This document shows positions 17,563 through 26,388 of a DNA stretch of 44,661 nucleotides, piece after piece. This DNA is from an uncultured Pelagibacteraceae bacterium (lineage in GTDB: Bacteria > Pseudomonadota > Alphaproteobacteria > Pelagibacterales > Pelagibacteraceae). The stretch covers positions 1 to 44,661 of the forward strand of contig CACKOU010000010.1 in assembly GCA_902601895.1 (NCBI GenBank), given 5' to 3'. The translations under genes were made by a program, and so were the position numbers. Position 1 is the first letter of the stretch. Every line of letters begins with the position of its first letter. Under the pieces are notes generated by a model, which was not told where the DNA came from, ran no database searches, and saw nothing but the letters and a program-made list of their open reading frames with translations.

Positions 17563-18191
17563 TTATGAACAAGTAATATTCTTGCAATTTTTCCTATTTT
17601 AGTCTCATTTTTTTTTATTTTGTAAATATCCTCAAAATATGTGGCGTCTCCTGCAAAAGTTTTATCTCTAAATCCAACTTGCTCCGCTAATTCTTTTTTA
17701 ACGATAGCTGAACTCACATCAATAGCATTTCTAGCATATTCAACATTCAATGGACTATAGCTTGGTATTGGTTTTCCTTCGTTTGGTTTTCTTTGATGAG
17801 AATGGACCATGTTGAACATTAGAACATCTAAATCACTCCCTATGTGGCTTAAGGCTTCATTTATATATTTCATCGCTTTTGGAACAAAATAGTTATCACA
17901 ATTTGATAAGAGAACATATTCTCCTTTTATTTTTTTTAAAGCTTGGTCTCTTAGAGAATGTCCATAATCATTATATCTTTTTTCAGTTGAGTAATATTCA
18001 ATTTGATCAGGTCGTTGTTTTTTATAATCCTCCATAATTTCATTAAATTTGTCATTTTTTCCATCATGGATGACTGTTAACTTCCAATTATTTTCAGTTT
18101 GGTTTAACCATGATTGTACAAAAACTTTCAACTCACCAAGTCTTTCAAATGCAACAGAAATTACATGAATGATAAATTTATTATTGTTCAT
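17559..18191 (-). CDS. Glycosyltransferase family 2
   Basis: GT-A type glycosyltransferase of 210 residues. The N-terminus IHVISVAFERLGELKVFVQSW and the nucleotide-binding LTVIHDGKND are typical, followed by GEYVLLSNCDNYFVPKA, where the DxD-equivalent appears as NCDN. It is short for a GT2, with only the catalytic domain and no membrane anchor. Its start lies inside the end of the upstream methyltransferase gene (11-base overlap), so the two probably modify the same glycan. Confidence 0.8.
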   Translation of the reverse strand: MNNNKFIIHVISVAFERLGELKVFVQSWLNQTENNWKLTVIHDGKNDKFNEIMEDYKKQRPDQIEYYSTEKRYNDYGHSLRDQALKKIKGEYVLLSNCDNYFVPKAMKYINEALSHIGSDLDVLMFNMVHSHQRKPNEGKPIPSYSPLNVEYARNAIDVSSAIVKKELAEQVGFRDKTFAGDATYFEDIYKIKKNETKIGKIARILLVHN

Positions 18192-19023
18192 TTTTTGATT
18201 TATCTTTTAAAATTGCCAGTTCATCTTCTGGTAATATTTTTACGTTAGACCAAGTATTACTTTCTTGAAAAGTTTTGCTAATTTGAAAATCATCAGAACT
18301 CATATTAGAAATTTCTGGAACAACTTCAGAAATTTTTCCTTTTTTTACTATTTCACCTAGTTTATTATTTTTCTTTTTTAATACACACATTGAATTGATA
18401 AATTCTACTGAATTAATTGTATCAAAATCTAAATGAGATAAATCAATTTTATAATTATGGCTAAATGGTTTTAAAAACCAATCTAAACTTTTTTTAATTC
18501 CCCAGTGATCGTAATTAATAACGTCAACAATTTTTTTAAAAAAACTTATTGAGGAAATGGGGAAGAAAAGACCTCCACTATATTCTTTCCAATAACTACA
18601 ATGTAAATCTTCAACAATATATAAACCATTATTATTTAAATGATTATAATACAATATGAATGTTTTAATTATATCTTGTGACGAATGAGACCCATCATCA
18701 ATAATAATATCAAATTTTGGAAGATTAAGAATTTCATCTTTAATTTTATCATCGTTAATATTTCCAATAATAACTTTTATTCTATCATCAGAATATTTTA
18801 AATTTTGACACTTAGGGTTAATGTCTACTCCTACAATGTTTTGACATTGTTTAAAATATTTTGAATAGATTTCAAGTGTACCTCCATTTTGTACGCCTAT
18901 CTCGAGAATATTGACTTTTTTTTCTTTATATTTAAGAAAAAGCTCATCATATTTTTCAATGTAGGAAGACCATTTAACAGAAAGTTTATCGTTATGTTGA
19001 TCGTAAATTTCTGATAATTTCAT
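18181..19023 (-). CDS. Methyltransferase, MycE/macrocin O-methyltransferase-like
   Basis: Predicted metal-assisted O-methyltransferase of 280 residues. Motif I is NILEIGVQNGGTLEIY, the cofactor acid lies in IVGVDINPKC, and the metal/substrate loop is DIIIDDGSHSSQD followed by LYIVEDLHCSYWKEYSGG. These match the MycE/ElmM sugar O-methyltransferase type. It is divergent from the M23 peptidase gene over 58 bases. Together with the downstream glycosyltransferase it suggests methylated sugar synthesis on a surface polymer (inference). Confidence 0.78.
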   Translation of the reverse strand: MKLSEIYDQHNDKLSVKWSSYIEKYDELFLKYKEKKVNILEIGVQNGGTLEIYSKYFKQCQNIVGVDINPKCQNLKYSDDRIKVIIGNINDDKIKDEILNLPKFDIIIDDGSHSSQDIIKTFILYYNHLNNNGLYIVEDLHCSYWKEYSGGLFFPISSISFFKKIVDVINYDHWGIKKSLDWFLKPFSHNYKIDLSHLDFDTINSVEFINSMCVLKKKNNKLGEIVKKGKISEVVPEISNMSSDDFQISKTFQESNTWSNVKILPEDELAILKDKSKNEQ

Positions 19024-19081
19024 TTATATATAAATATAATTTTTTTATTAAGAGGTATAAACATTTTAAATAATCAAATAC

Positions 19082-19885
19082 ATGAAAAAATTAAAATTAA
19101 TAATCATATTATTACCACTATTTATAATAATTTGTTCAAAATCATACGCTGTTGAATTTCAAGGAAAATTTTTACAAGGGCATTTTATATTGGGTAAAAC
19201 CGACCCAAATGCTGAAATATATATAGATAAAAAAAAAATTAAGGTATCAAATAGCGGATATTTCGTCTTTGGAATTGATAGAGATAGAAAATTTGATGTT
19301 ACTGTTACAGAAATTTTAAATGGTAAAAAAAATAATATTATAAAACCAGTTTTCAAAAGAAAATATAACATCCAAAGAATTGATGGTCTGCCTGAAAATA
19401 AAGTTACACCACCAGAGTCTGTTTATAAAAGAATTAAAGAAGAAAATGGTAGAATTGGAAAAGCAAGAGCCATCAATTCAGATTTAACTTTCTTTACTGA
19501 ACAGTTTATCATGCCAGTTAAAGGAATAATTAGTGGAGTTTATGGTAGCCAAAGAATTCTTAATGGCAAACCTAAATGGCCTCACTATGGGATAGATATT
19601 GCAGCTAAACAAGGAACTGAAATCAAATCATCTGGTACTGGAATAGTGACTATGGCAGAAGATGATCTTTATTATACTGGTGGTACTGTAATAATGGACC
19701 ACGGACACGGAATTTCAACAATATATTCGCATCTAGAAAATGTAATGGTTAAAGTTGGTGATGAAGTTAAACAAGGAGAAATTATAGGCACCGTTGGATC
19801 TACTGGTAGATCAACGGGTCCACATTTAGATTTTAGGATAAATTGGTTTCAAACTAGACTTGATCCTATGAGCATTCTTCAATAA
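19082..19885 (+). CDS. M23 family metallopeptidase
   Basis: Secreted peptidoglycan endopeptidase of the LytM type, 267 residues. A signal peptide occupies residues 1-23 (LIIILLPLFIIICSKSYA). An Ig-like N-terminal part precedes the peptidase domain at about 140-265. Zinc and catalytic residues are His168 and Asp172 (HYGID), His217 (YSHLEN) and His248 (GPHLDF). The second histidine of the usual HxH pair is Asp250 here, a variation I believe occurs in other proteobacterial members. Expected role: cutting cross-bridges during growth or division. Confidence 0.88.
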   Translation: MKKLKLIIILLPLFIIICSKSYAVEFQGKFLQGHFILGKTDPNAEIYIDKKKIKVSNSGYFVFGIDRDRKFDVTVTEILNGKKNNIIKPVFKRKYNIQRIDGLPENKVTPPESVYKRIKEENGRIGKARAINSDLTFFTEQFIMPVKGIISGVYGSQRILNGKPKWPHYGIDIAAKQGTEIKSSGTGIVTMAEDDLYYTGGTVIMDHGHGISTIYSHLENVMVKVGDEVKQGEIIGTVGSTGRSTGPHLDFRINWFQTRLDPMSILQ

Positions 19886-19894
19886 GTTCTGGCT

Positions 19895-20668
19895 ATGAAA
19901 AATGAAATTAATCGTATTGCTGACAGATTAGTTAAAGCTTTCAACACAAATACAGTCATTAATCCTATCCCAGTAAAATATTGTAAAAATATTAATTTAG
20001 CCAACAAACTAAGAAAATTGTGTGAAGATCAAATTAAAGACGAAACGATTGGAATAAAAGCTGGTGGAACTGGAATTCAAGCTTTAAAAAAGTTAAAAGA
20101 AAAAGAACCTTTCACAGCAAAAGTATTTAAAAAAAGATTAGTTAAATCTGGTCAAAAAGTAAAAATAAATCAACACACTAAAGGTATAGAAGTTGAGGTT
20201 TATTACTTTATCAAGAAATCTTTCTTTAATTTTAAAGGAAAAGTTACAAAATCAAATGTCGCTAAATTTATTAAATATATGGGTCCTTGTTTTGAAATAG
20301 TTGGATTTAGACAAAGAAATAAAAAATTTACCTATTTGGGAGATATCTGTGGAGATTTTGGATTTAACATAAAATTTGTTGTTGGGAGAAAAACAAAATT
20401 TAAAAAATTAAATTTAAATAATTTAAAAACATCATTAGTCAGCAAGAAGAATGGAGTGAAAGTAAATGGTAATACAAATATTGTTTATATTAACCCATTA
20501 AATTCTTTAAGATTTGTTTTAAATAAAGTTAAGAAACAGAAGATTAACTTAAATAAAGATTTTTATGTTTTCACAGGCTCAACTGTGGGAGTAGTTCCTT
20601 TTAAAGGAAAAGGATTGTACAAAGGAACAGTTGATAAAATTGGTTCTGTTAGTGTTAACATTCGTTAA
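19895..20668 (+). CDS. 2-oxopent-4-enoate hydratase (MhpD)-like protein
   Basis: A 257-residue protein of the fumarylacetoacetase/hydratase fold. The N-terminal helix pattern RIADRLVKAFNT, GIKAGGTGIQALKKL (the substrate loop), the acidic pair in IEVEVYYFI and the C-terminal FYVFTGSTVGVVPFKGKG with KIGSVSVNI follow the MhpD/DmpE-type hydratases. It is very lysine-rich and some conserved positions are lost, so it may not be a meta-cleavage enzyme. It shares one base with the next gene (TAATG), pointing to a common pathway with the M24 hydrolase. Confidence 0.65.
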   Translation: MKNEINRIADRLVKAFNTNTVINPIPVKYCKNINLANKLRKLCEDQIKDETIGIKAGGTGIQALKKLKEKEPFTAKVFKKRLVKSGQKVKINQHTKGIEVEVYYFIKKSFFNFKGKVTKSNVAKFIKYMGPCFEIVGFRQRNKKFTYLGDICGDFGFNIKFVVGRKTKFKKLNLNNLKTSLVSKKNGVKVNGNTNIVYINPLNSLRFVLNKVKKQKINLNKDFYVFTGSTVGVVPFKGKGLYKGTVDKIGSVSVNIR

Positions 20669-21819
20669 TGGGTCTTCATTTTAGTAAAGAAGAATTCTCC
20701 AATAGAAAAGAAAAGACACTAAACTCTATGAAAAATGAGGGTGTAGATGCTCTTATTATGTTTAGACAAGAGTCTATGTATTGGCTCACTGGTTACGACA
20801 CTTTCGGATATGTTTTTTTTCAAGCATTAGTTTTAGATCAAAAAGGTAATGTAATATTATTAACCAGAGCTCCTGATTTAAGGCAAGCACAAAACACTTC
20901 TAATATTAGTGATATCAGAATTTGGGTTGATAAAGATGGTGCTAATCCTGCTAATGATCTCAAAATAATTTTAGATGAATTAAATTTAAAAGGAAAAAAA
21001 ATTGGTGTTGAATATGAAGCCTACGGTCTGACAGGAAGAAATGCATTAAGACTTAATACAGTGTTAAAAAACTATTGCTCAATTGAAGATAAGTCGGAAT
21101 TAATTACAAAACTAAGGGTAATAAAATCTGATGAAGAAGTTAATTATGTAAAAAAAGCAGCAAATTTGGCTGACAAAGCTTTAGATGAAGTTTGGAAGCA
21201 TGCAAAAGGAGGAGTAGGTGAGTCTAAAATTTTAGCTGAAATGAACAGAGTCATATTTGAAGGAGGTGGAGATTATCCTGCAAATGAATTTATTATAGGG
21301 TCTGGTAAGAATGCCCTACTCTGTCGTTATCAATCAGAAAAACAAATACTTAATAATCAAGATCAGTTAACCATTGAATGGGCTGGAACCTATAGGCACT
21401 ATCATTCAGCAATGTTTAGAACAATACCCATAGGTAAAGCAGATCTAAAACATCATAAAATGCATGAAGCATGCGTTGAAGCACTTACAAATTGTGAGAA
21501 TAAATTAAAGCCTGGAAATAAAATTGGAGAAGTTTTTGATGTTCATGCAAAAACTTTTGATGATCATGGATTTAATAATTCAAGAATGAATGCATGTGGG
21601 TACTCCTTGGGTGCTACTTTCTCCCCAAACTGGATGGATTGGCCAATGCTTTACACAGGCAACCCCTATGTTATTCAACCGGGCAATATATTCTTCATGC
21701 ACATGATATTGATGGACTCTGAAAATCAATTAGCCATGAACTTAGGAGAAACTTTTCTTGTTACAGAAAAAGGGAATGAAAGATTGGGTCAGCACAAATT
21801 AGATTTGGTGGTGCTTTAA
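20668..21819 (+). CDS. M24-fold hydrolase, creatinase/ectoine hydrolase-like
   Basis: Pita-bread-fold hydrolase of 383 residues with the N-terminal creatinase domain (MYWLTGYDTFGYVFF) and C-terminal M24 domain. Metal ligands of true aminopeptidases are mostly replaced: the first Asp by Glu237 (TIEWAGTYRHYH), the second Asp by Ala248, the His of GHGxG by Tyr312 (GYSLGA); only Glu361 (LGETFLVTE) remains. That is what metal-independent creatinase and DoeA-type ectoine hydrolases look like. A C-N bond in a small nitrogen-rich osmolyte is therefore a better guess than an Xaa-Pro dipeptide. Confidence 0.75.
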   Translation: MGLHFSKEEFSNRKEKTLNSMKNEGVDALIMFRQESMYWLTGYDTFGYVFFQALVLDQKGNVILLTRAPDLRQAQNTSNISDIRIWVDKDGANPANDLKIILDELNLKGKKIGVEYEAYGLTGRNALRLNTVLKNYCSIEDKSELITKLRVIKSDEEVNYVKKAANLADKALDEVWKHAKGGVGESKILAEMNRVIFEGGGDYPANEFIIGSGKNALLCRYQSEKQILNNQDQLTIEWAGTYRHYHSAMFRTIPIGKADLKHHKMHEACVEALTNCENKLKPGNKIGEVFDVHAKTFDDHGFNNSRMNACGYSLGATFSPNWMDWPMLYTGNPYVIQPGNIFFMHMILMDSENQLAMNLGETFLVTEKGNERLGQHKLDLVVL

Positions 21820-21990
21820 ATTATTTCAATAATTACCCAAAGAACTAATTCAACTAATATCTGAAATTCATCCATAAGTACGATTATAGATATCAAATAA
21901 TATTAATGCTACACCTAATATTTCTAGCCCACTCATTCAGTATAGTACAAGTATTTAATATCTTTTTGCAAAAAATTAATTATTGGATTT

Positions 21991-22446
21991 TTATTTATTA
22001 TTACAACCAAAGAAAGAAATATATTTTTCATTATCTTTAGTATTCATATTTTTAGTGACTTCGTGAATTAATTCACCAGTTGATCTGTTTAAAAATACTG
22101 ACTCTGAGTATTTTTTTTTAATATCTATATTTTTAAATAAAATTGTATCATTTTTTGCAATTCTAACGTTGTCTTTACTTATATCTGAATAATTATCTAT
22201 AAATTCTGATAAACCATTAATTGTTAATATACTTGGTTGTTCTGCAACAACTTTTAATACTTTGTTTTTATCAACTTCAATATTTTCTGCAGTAAAAGTT
22301 TGATAATTAAAATCTTTATTTTTGACCATTATTTTTTCTAATTTACAATCAAATGTAATTTTAAAATCATGAATAATGTCAGTATTTTTGGAATAACTTA
22401 TTGAAATTGAAAATACTAAAATTAATGCTGTGGATATATATTTCAT
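21991..22446 (-). CDS. Secreted protein of unknown function
   Basis: A 151-residue protein with a signal peptide (ISTALILVFSISISYS). The mature part is predicted all-beta and ends ESVFLNRSTGELIHEV and FFGCNNK. One cysteine early (FDCKLEK) and one at the end could form a disulfide. I do not recognise the family. It lies 49 bases downstream of the pilin-like gene on the same strand. The 171 bases between it and the M24 gene hold nothing I can support beyond a 22-codon ORF. Confidence 0.6.
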   Translation of the reverse strand: MKYISTALILVFSISISYSKNTDIIHDFKITFDCKLEKIMVKNKDFNYQTFTAENIEVDKNKVLKVVAEQPSILTINGLSEFIDNYSDISKDNVRIAKNDTILFKNIDIKKKYSESVFLNRSTGELIHEVTKNMNTKDNEKYISFFGCNNK

Positions 22447-22495
22447 TTTGTTTTTTCTATAATATTTTTAAATTATCTTTAAACATTTTGAAGCA

Positions 22496-23002
22496 TTAAA
22501 AACTTGTAGGTACTTGTAACATTGGATCAACAGATTTTTTAGTGCCTTGATCATCATAAGCCGCATCAATTAAAAAACATGGATCAATTTTACATTCATG
22601 CCAACCAACTAATACAATTTCTCCCACATTTCTAGTTGGTCCACTATTAAGTAAACCGCTAGGATTACCTGGTGTTGTATTATAAGGATTTTTTATTTGG
22701 TCTTTAAACACATTTATAAAGTATTGAGCCCAAGTATTACTTGGGAGGTTTCCTGCACCTCCTGATGAACAAGTCTTAATATGTTTACTTATATCTGATC
22801 CTTCTGTTAGATCGATTCCGTTTTGACATTTTAATATCTCTGCCAAAGCATATTTTTGTATCATTTTCTGATTACTAACCATTATTTGTCTTTTTGCGCT
22901 ACTAGTATAACCAGTATAAGCGACTACACCTACAGCAGCTAAAATTCCAATAATTGCGACTACAACCAATAATTCGATTAAAGTAAAACCATTTCGTTTC
23001 AT
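22496..23002 (-). CDS. Type IV pilin-like protein
   Basis: Prepilin with the classic processing site and N-methylated helix, GFTLIELLVVVAIIGILAA, right after the short leader MKRN; Glu5 of the mature protein is present. The 168-residue product has a soluble head with a C-terminal cysteine pair region (HECKIDPCF) and another pair (LKCQNG, KTCSSG). No prepilin peptidase or pilus ATPase is in the window, so the assembly machine must be elsewhere. Could be the major pilin or a minor pseudopilin used in DNA uptake. Confidence 0.88.
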   Translation of the reverse strand: MKRNGFTLIELLVVVAIIGILAAVGVVAYTGYTSSAKRQIMVSNQKMIQKYALAEILKCQNGIDLTEGSDISKHIKTCSSGGAGNLPSNTWAQYFINVFKDQIKNPYNTTPGNPSGLLNSGPTRNVGEIVLVGWHECKIDPCFLIDAAYDDQGTKKSVDPMLQVPTSF

Positions 23003-23014
23003 AAAATTATATTA

Positions 23015-23980
23015 TTATATTTTTTTAAATAAATCTCTTGCACTTAGCCAACCATTTTCCAATCTTGGCCCTCCAAAATAATCACCGCATAAACCTAATT
23101 TTAAAGACTTATTCCATAAAGATAATTGTTTGAGTGGCTTTGAATTGGATGAATACATCCAGCCATGAATTCTTGAGTGATGAATTTTTTTGATTTTTAA
23201 CTTTGTTAATTTTTCAAATTTTTTAACAAGCTGGTTTGTGTAGTATTTTCTTTTGTTTCTATAATCTTTAGTGAATTTATTACCATATTTGTATGTGCTT
23301 TGAAGTGTCCATAAATCATACTTAAATTTAAATCTTTTCTTACTATTTTCGTATGCAGCCCAACCAAGCATATCATCATTAAAAAAATAACTACTATTTG
23401 ATTGTTTAAGCTTATTAGTGACAATCATAACTGTTAAATTAGCATCCATTGTAACTTTTTGATTTAAATAGGATTTATTTAAATATTTTTGTCCTAATTT
23501 CTTACTTTGAGGAAATGGACAAGTCAAAATAAGATTTTTACAAATTTGTTTTACATCATTTTTAAATGTTAATTCCCAATGATCATTTAATCTCTTTATA
23601 TTTGTAAGTTCATGTTCAAAATTACATTTAATTTTCTTTAATAAATGTTTGCTAATAGAGTTGTTTCCTTTTGTTCCAATTAATTTTAAATGATTTTTAA
23701 TTTCTTTAACCGTTTTATGCAGAAATAAATGATTTCCTTCCCACTTTTTTAAAATTTTTTTCTTAATAAGTTGATTAGTAAATGTTTTAAATTTTTTAGA
23801 TTTTGGAGAGATATATTGAAGTCCATGATCAAATCCAACTTTATCTTTGTATTTTTTAAATGAACTTCTTCCACCATAACCTCTTGCTTTATCATAAACT
23901 GCAACGGAATATTTTTTATTTAATAAGTTTGCTATCGTTGATCCAGAAATTCCCGATCCTATGATGCAAAAATCAAGCAT
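23015..23980 (-). CDS. FAD-dependent oxidoreductase, renalase-like
   Basis: Flavoprotein of 321 residues. The N-terminal dinucleotide fold is DFCIIGSGISGSTIANLL, followed by the VYDKARGYGGRSS motif of amine-oxidase and renalase-like enzymes (GGR), and the C-terminal FAD motif GLCGDYFGGPRLENGWLS. Renalase-type proteins in bacteria oxidise isomers of NAD(P)H, so a housekeeping repair role is possible. It is 18 bases from the aminotransferase gene and 12 from the pilin gene. Confidence 0.75.
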   Translation of the reverse strand: MLDFCIIGSGISGSTIANLLNKKYSVAVYDKARGYGGRSSFKKYKDKVGFDHGLQYISPKSKKFKTFTNQLIKKKILKKWEGNHLFLHKTVKEIKNHLKLIGTKGNNSISKHLLKKIKCNFEHELTNIKRLNDHWELTFKNDVKQICKNLILTCPFPQSKKLGQKYLNKSYLNQKVTMDANLTVMIVTNKLKQSNSSYFFNDDMLGWAAYENSKKRFKFKYDLWTLQSTYKYGNKFTKDYRNKRKYYTNQLVKKFEKLTKLKIKKIHHSRIHGWMYSSNSKPLKQLSLWNKSLKLGLCGDYFGGPRLENGWLSARDLFKKI

Positions 23981-23998
23981 AATTCACAACTTGATTGA

Positions 23999-25171
23999 TT
24001 AACAAAGATACTCAAGTGCCTTAAGTATTCCACCTTTTTTATAAGGTATTTTAGATTTCATTAAACCCATTTCAACACCTGCCAATGTTCCAGCTAACAT
24101 TAGTTCATTAAAATCACCTAAGTGGCCAATTCTAAAAATTTTACCAGCAACTTTTGCAAGTCCTGTGCCCAATGACATGTTGTAGTGATCTAAAATAGTT
24201 TTTCTTAAAAAATCTGCATCATGACCATCTGGAACCATTACTGCTGTTAATGAATCTGAGTATTCTTCTGGATTTTTACAAAGTATTTCTAATCCCCACG
24301 AATTGACTGCAACTCTTGTAGCTTCTGCAAATCTTTTGTGTCTTTTGAAAACATTATCTAAACCTTCTTCTGTAAGCATATTGATTGCTTCATCCAAACC
24401 ATAAAATAAATTTGTGGCTGGTGTGTAAGGAAAGTAACCTTTTTTATTGTTTTCTAACATCGGTCCCCAATCCCAGTAAGATTTTGGTAATTCAGATGTT
24501 TTATATGCCTCTAAAGCTTTAGAACTTATTGCATTAAAAGAAAGTCCTGGTGGTAATAGTAATCCTTTTTGAGAACCACCAACAGTTACATCAACTTTCC
24601 ACTCTTCATGTCTATAATCAATAGAGCCTAATGAAGATATCGTATCAACAAATAATAAAGCTGGATGTTCCGCATTATCCATAGCTTTTCTAATTTCTCC
24701 AATTCTACTTGTAACACCTGTAGAAGTTTCATTATGTACAGCACAAACTGCTTTAATTTTTTTATCTTTGTCTTCTTTTAGTTTTTGTTCAACGATGTTT
24801 GGATCAACACCTGTTCTCCAATCACCTTCAACAAAGTCTACTTCAATTTTAAATTTTTGAGCAATATCCCACCAAAGAGTTGAGAAATGTCCAGTTTCAA
24901 ACATCAAGATTTTATCTCCAGCACTTAAAGTGTTTACAAGTGCAGCTTCCCAAGCACCCGTTCCTGAAGCCGGAAAAATTATTACAGGTTCAGAAGTTTT
25001 GAAAATTAATTTTATTCGATCTAAAACTCTTAATCCTAATTCAGCAAAGTCTGGACCTCTATGATCTATAGTTGGATAATCCATAGCTCTTAGAACTCTA
25101 TCTGGAACGTTTGTTGGTCCTGGAATTTGCAAAAAATGTCGACCAGGTCTTATATTATTTGAAATTGCCAT
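23999..25171 (-). CDS. Serine/alanine-glyoxylate aminotransferase family protein
   Basis: PLP-dependent class V aminotransferase of 390 residues. FLQIPGPTNVPDRVLRAM at the N-terminus, FPASGTGAWEAALVN, the cofactor Asp in LLFVDTISSLGSIDY and the Schiff-base lysine in VGGSQKGLLLPPG (Lys202) all match serine-glyoxylate aminotransferase. Such an enzyme turns glyoxylate into glycine and serine into hydroxypyruvate. It is divergent over only 45 bases from the enolase-family gene and the FAD/Fe-S dehydrogenase, which also handle hydroxy and keto acids. Confidence 0.9.
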   Translation of the reverse strand: MAISNNIRPGRHFLQIPGPTNVPDRVLRAMDYPTIDHRGPDFAELGLRVLDRIKLIFKTSEPVIIFPASGTGAWEAALVNTLSAGDKILMFETGHFSTLWWDIAQKFKIEVDFVEGDWRTGVDPNIVEQKLKEDKDKKIKAVCAVHNETSTGVTSRIGEIRKAMDNAEHPALLFVDTISSLGSIDYRHEEWKVDVTVGGSQKGLLLPPGLSFNAISSKALEAYKTSELPKSYWDWGPMLENNKKGYFPYTPATNLFYGLDEAINMLTEEGLDNVFKRHKRFAEATRVAVNSWGLEILCKNPEEYSDSLTAVMVPDGHDADFLRKTILDHYNMSLGTGLAKVAGKIFRIGHLGDFNELMLAGTLAGVEMGLMKSKIPYKKGGILKALEYLC

Positions 25172-25216
25172 ACCGCTGTATATGCTAAAGAAATTATATA
25201 AGCAAATTTATAATGT
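25172..25216. promoter_or_regulatory. 45-base divergent promoter region
   Basis: Only 45 bases separate the start codons of the aminotransferase (minus) and the enolase-superfamily gene (plus), so both promoters overlap and 5' leaders must be very short or absent. TTATATAA at 25194-25201 could serve as a -10 in both directions. TATAAT at 25209-25214 is too near the plus start to be a promoter for that start. No Shine-Dalgarno is evident for the plus gene. Confidence 0.3.
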
Positions 25217-26371
25217 ATGACAAATAGTAGTAATTTAATTGAAAGCTTAGAGGTTTATGTTCTTAATAATCCAGATGAAGTAAAACCACATTGGGTTAGT
25301 CACTTTATTGTACCAACAGCTAATGAACTCTTAATTAAAATTAAAACTAAAGATGGTCATTCAGGATTTGGTTTAGCAACAAGCTACACTGATATAGCTC
25401 CTATCATCAAACCATTTTCAAATGGCTTACAAGATTTAATAATTGGAGAAGATCCATTTTGTCCTGAAAAAATTTATGAAAAAATTTTCAAATTAACTGA
25501 TACTCGAACCAGTAGCGAAAAAGGCTGGAGCAGAGAAGCATTAATCAGAATTTCAGCAGCTTTAGATATTGCGTGTTGGGATTTGATAGGAAAAGCTTCA
25601 AACATCCCATTGTATAAATTATTTGGTGGATACAGAAATAAAATTCCTGTTTATGTTACATGTGCTTACTACAGAGATGGTAAAAATGAAAAAGAATTAA
25701 GAGATGAAATTCAAAAATTATTAAATATCGGTCATCAAAGTTTTAAAGTTAAAGTTGGAGGACTTAGTATCAAAGAAGATGCTAAGAGATTAGAGATTAT
25801 TAGAGATGAAATAGGAGATCAAAAAGGTTTAATGATTGATGTCAATAGAGCATGGGATCTAAAAACTGCAATTGAAGGTGTAAAAGAATTTGAGAGATTT
25901 AATCCTACATGGATTGAAGAACCAGTTAGATGGGAAGATGATAGAAGAACTTTAAAACTTTTATCAAAGCAAACCAAAATTCCATTGTCAGGTGGTGAAA
26001 GTGAAATAACTATTTATGGATGTAGGTCCATGATTGAAGAAGAGGCAATACAAATTTTACAATTTGATTGCACAATGTTTGGTGGTTTTACTAATGGAAA
26101 AAAACTTTCTGCATTGTGTGAATTAAATCATATAGATGTAGCTCCACATCATGATTGTTATATTCATGCTCCATTAGTAGCATCAACTCCAGCTGGGAGA
26201 ATTGTTGAGTCATTTGATGATGAAAGAGATCCTCTTCAAGCTCAATTATTTGAAAATCCACACAAAATGAGTGATGGATGGATACATTTAAATGAAAAAC
26301 CTGGTTTAGGTTTAGAGATTTCAGAGGCCGCGTTAAAAAAGTTCGGTAAACTGGTTTACAAAAATAAATAA
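25217..26371 (+). CDS. Enolase-superfamily (mandelate racemase type) dehydratase
   Basis: Acid-sugar dehydratase-like or racemase-like enzyme of 384 residues. Catalytic residues are in place: FKVKVG (Lys177-x-Lys179), metal ligands Asp208 (IDVNRAW), Glu234 (WIEEPVRW) and Glu261 (SGGESE), and His311 of APHHD. These define the mandelate racemase subgroup, which abstracts the alpha proton of carboxylates. Next to the FAD/Fe-S 2-hydroxyacid dehydrogenase 17 bases downstream, dehydration of a sugar acid to a 2-keto-3-deoxy acid is plausible. Substrate not readable. Confidence 0.9.
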   Translation: MTNSSNLIESLEVYVLNNPDEVKPHWVSHFIVPTANELLIKIKTKDGHSGFGLATSYTDIAPIIKPFSNGLQDLIIGEDPFCPEKIYEKIFKLTDTRTSSEKGWSREALIRISAALDIACWDLIGKASNIPLYKLFGGYRNKIPVYVTCAYYRDGKNEKELRDEIQKLLNIGHQSFKVKVGGLSIKEDAKRLEIIRDEIGDQKGLMIDVNRAWDLKTAIEGVKEFERFNPTWIEEPVRWEDDRRTLKLLSKQTKIPLSGGESEITIYGCRSMIEEEAIQILQFDCTMFGGFTNGKKLSALCELNHIDVAPHHDCYIHAPLVASTPAGRIVESFDDERDPLQAQLFENPHKMSDGWIHLNEKPGLGLEISEAALKKFGKLVYKNK

Positions 26372-26388
26372 ACCTTTAATTAAGTTTT

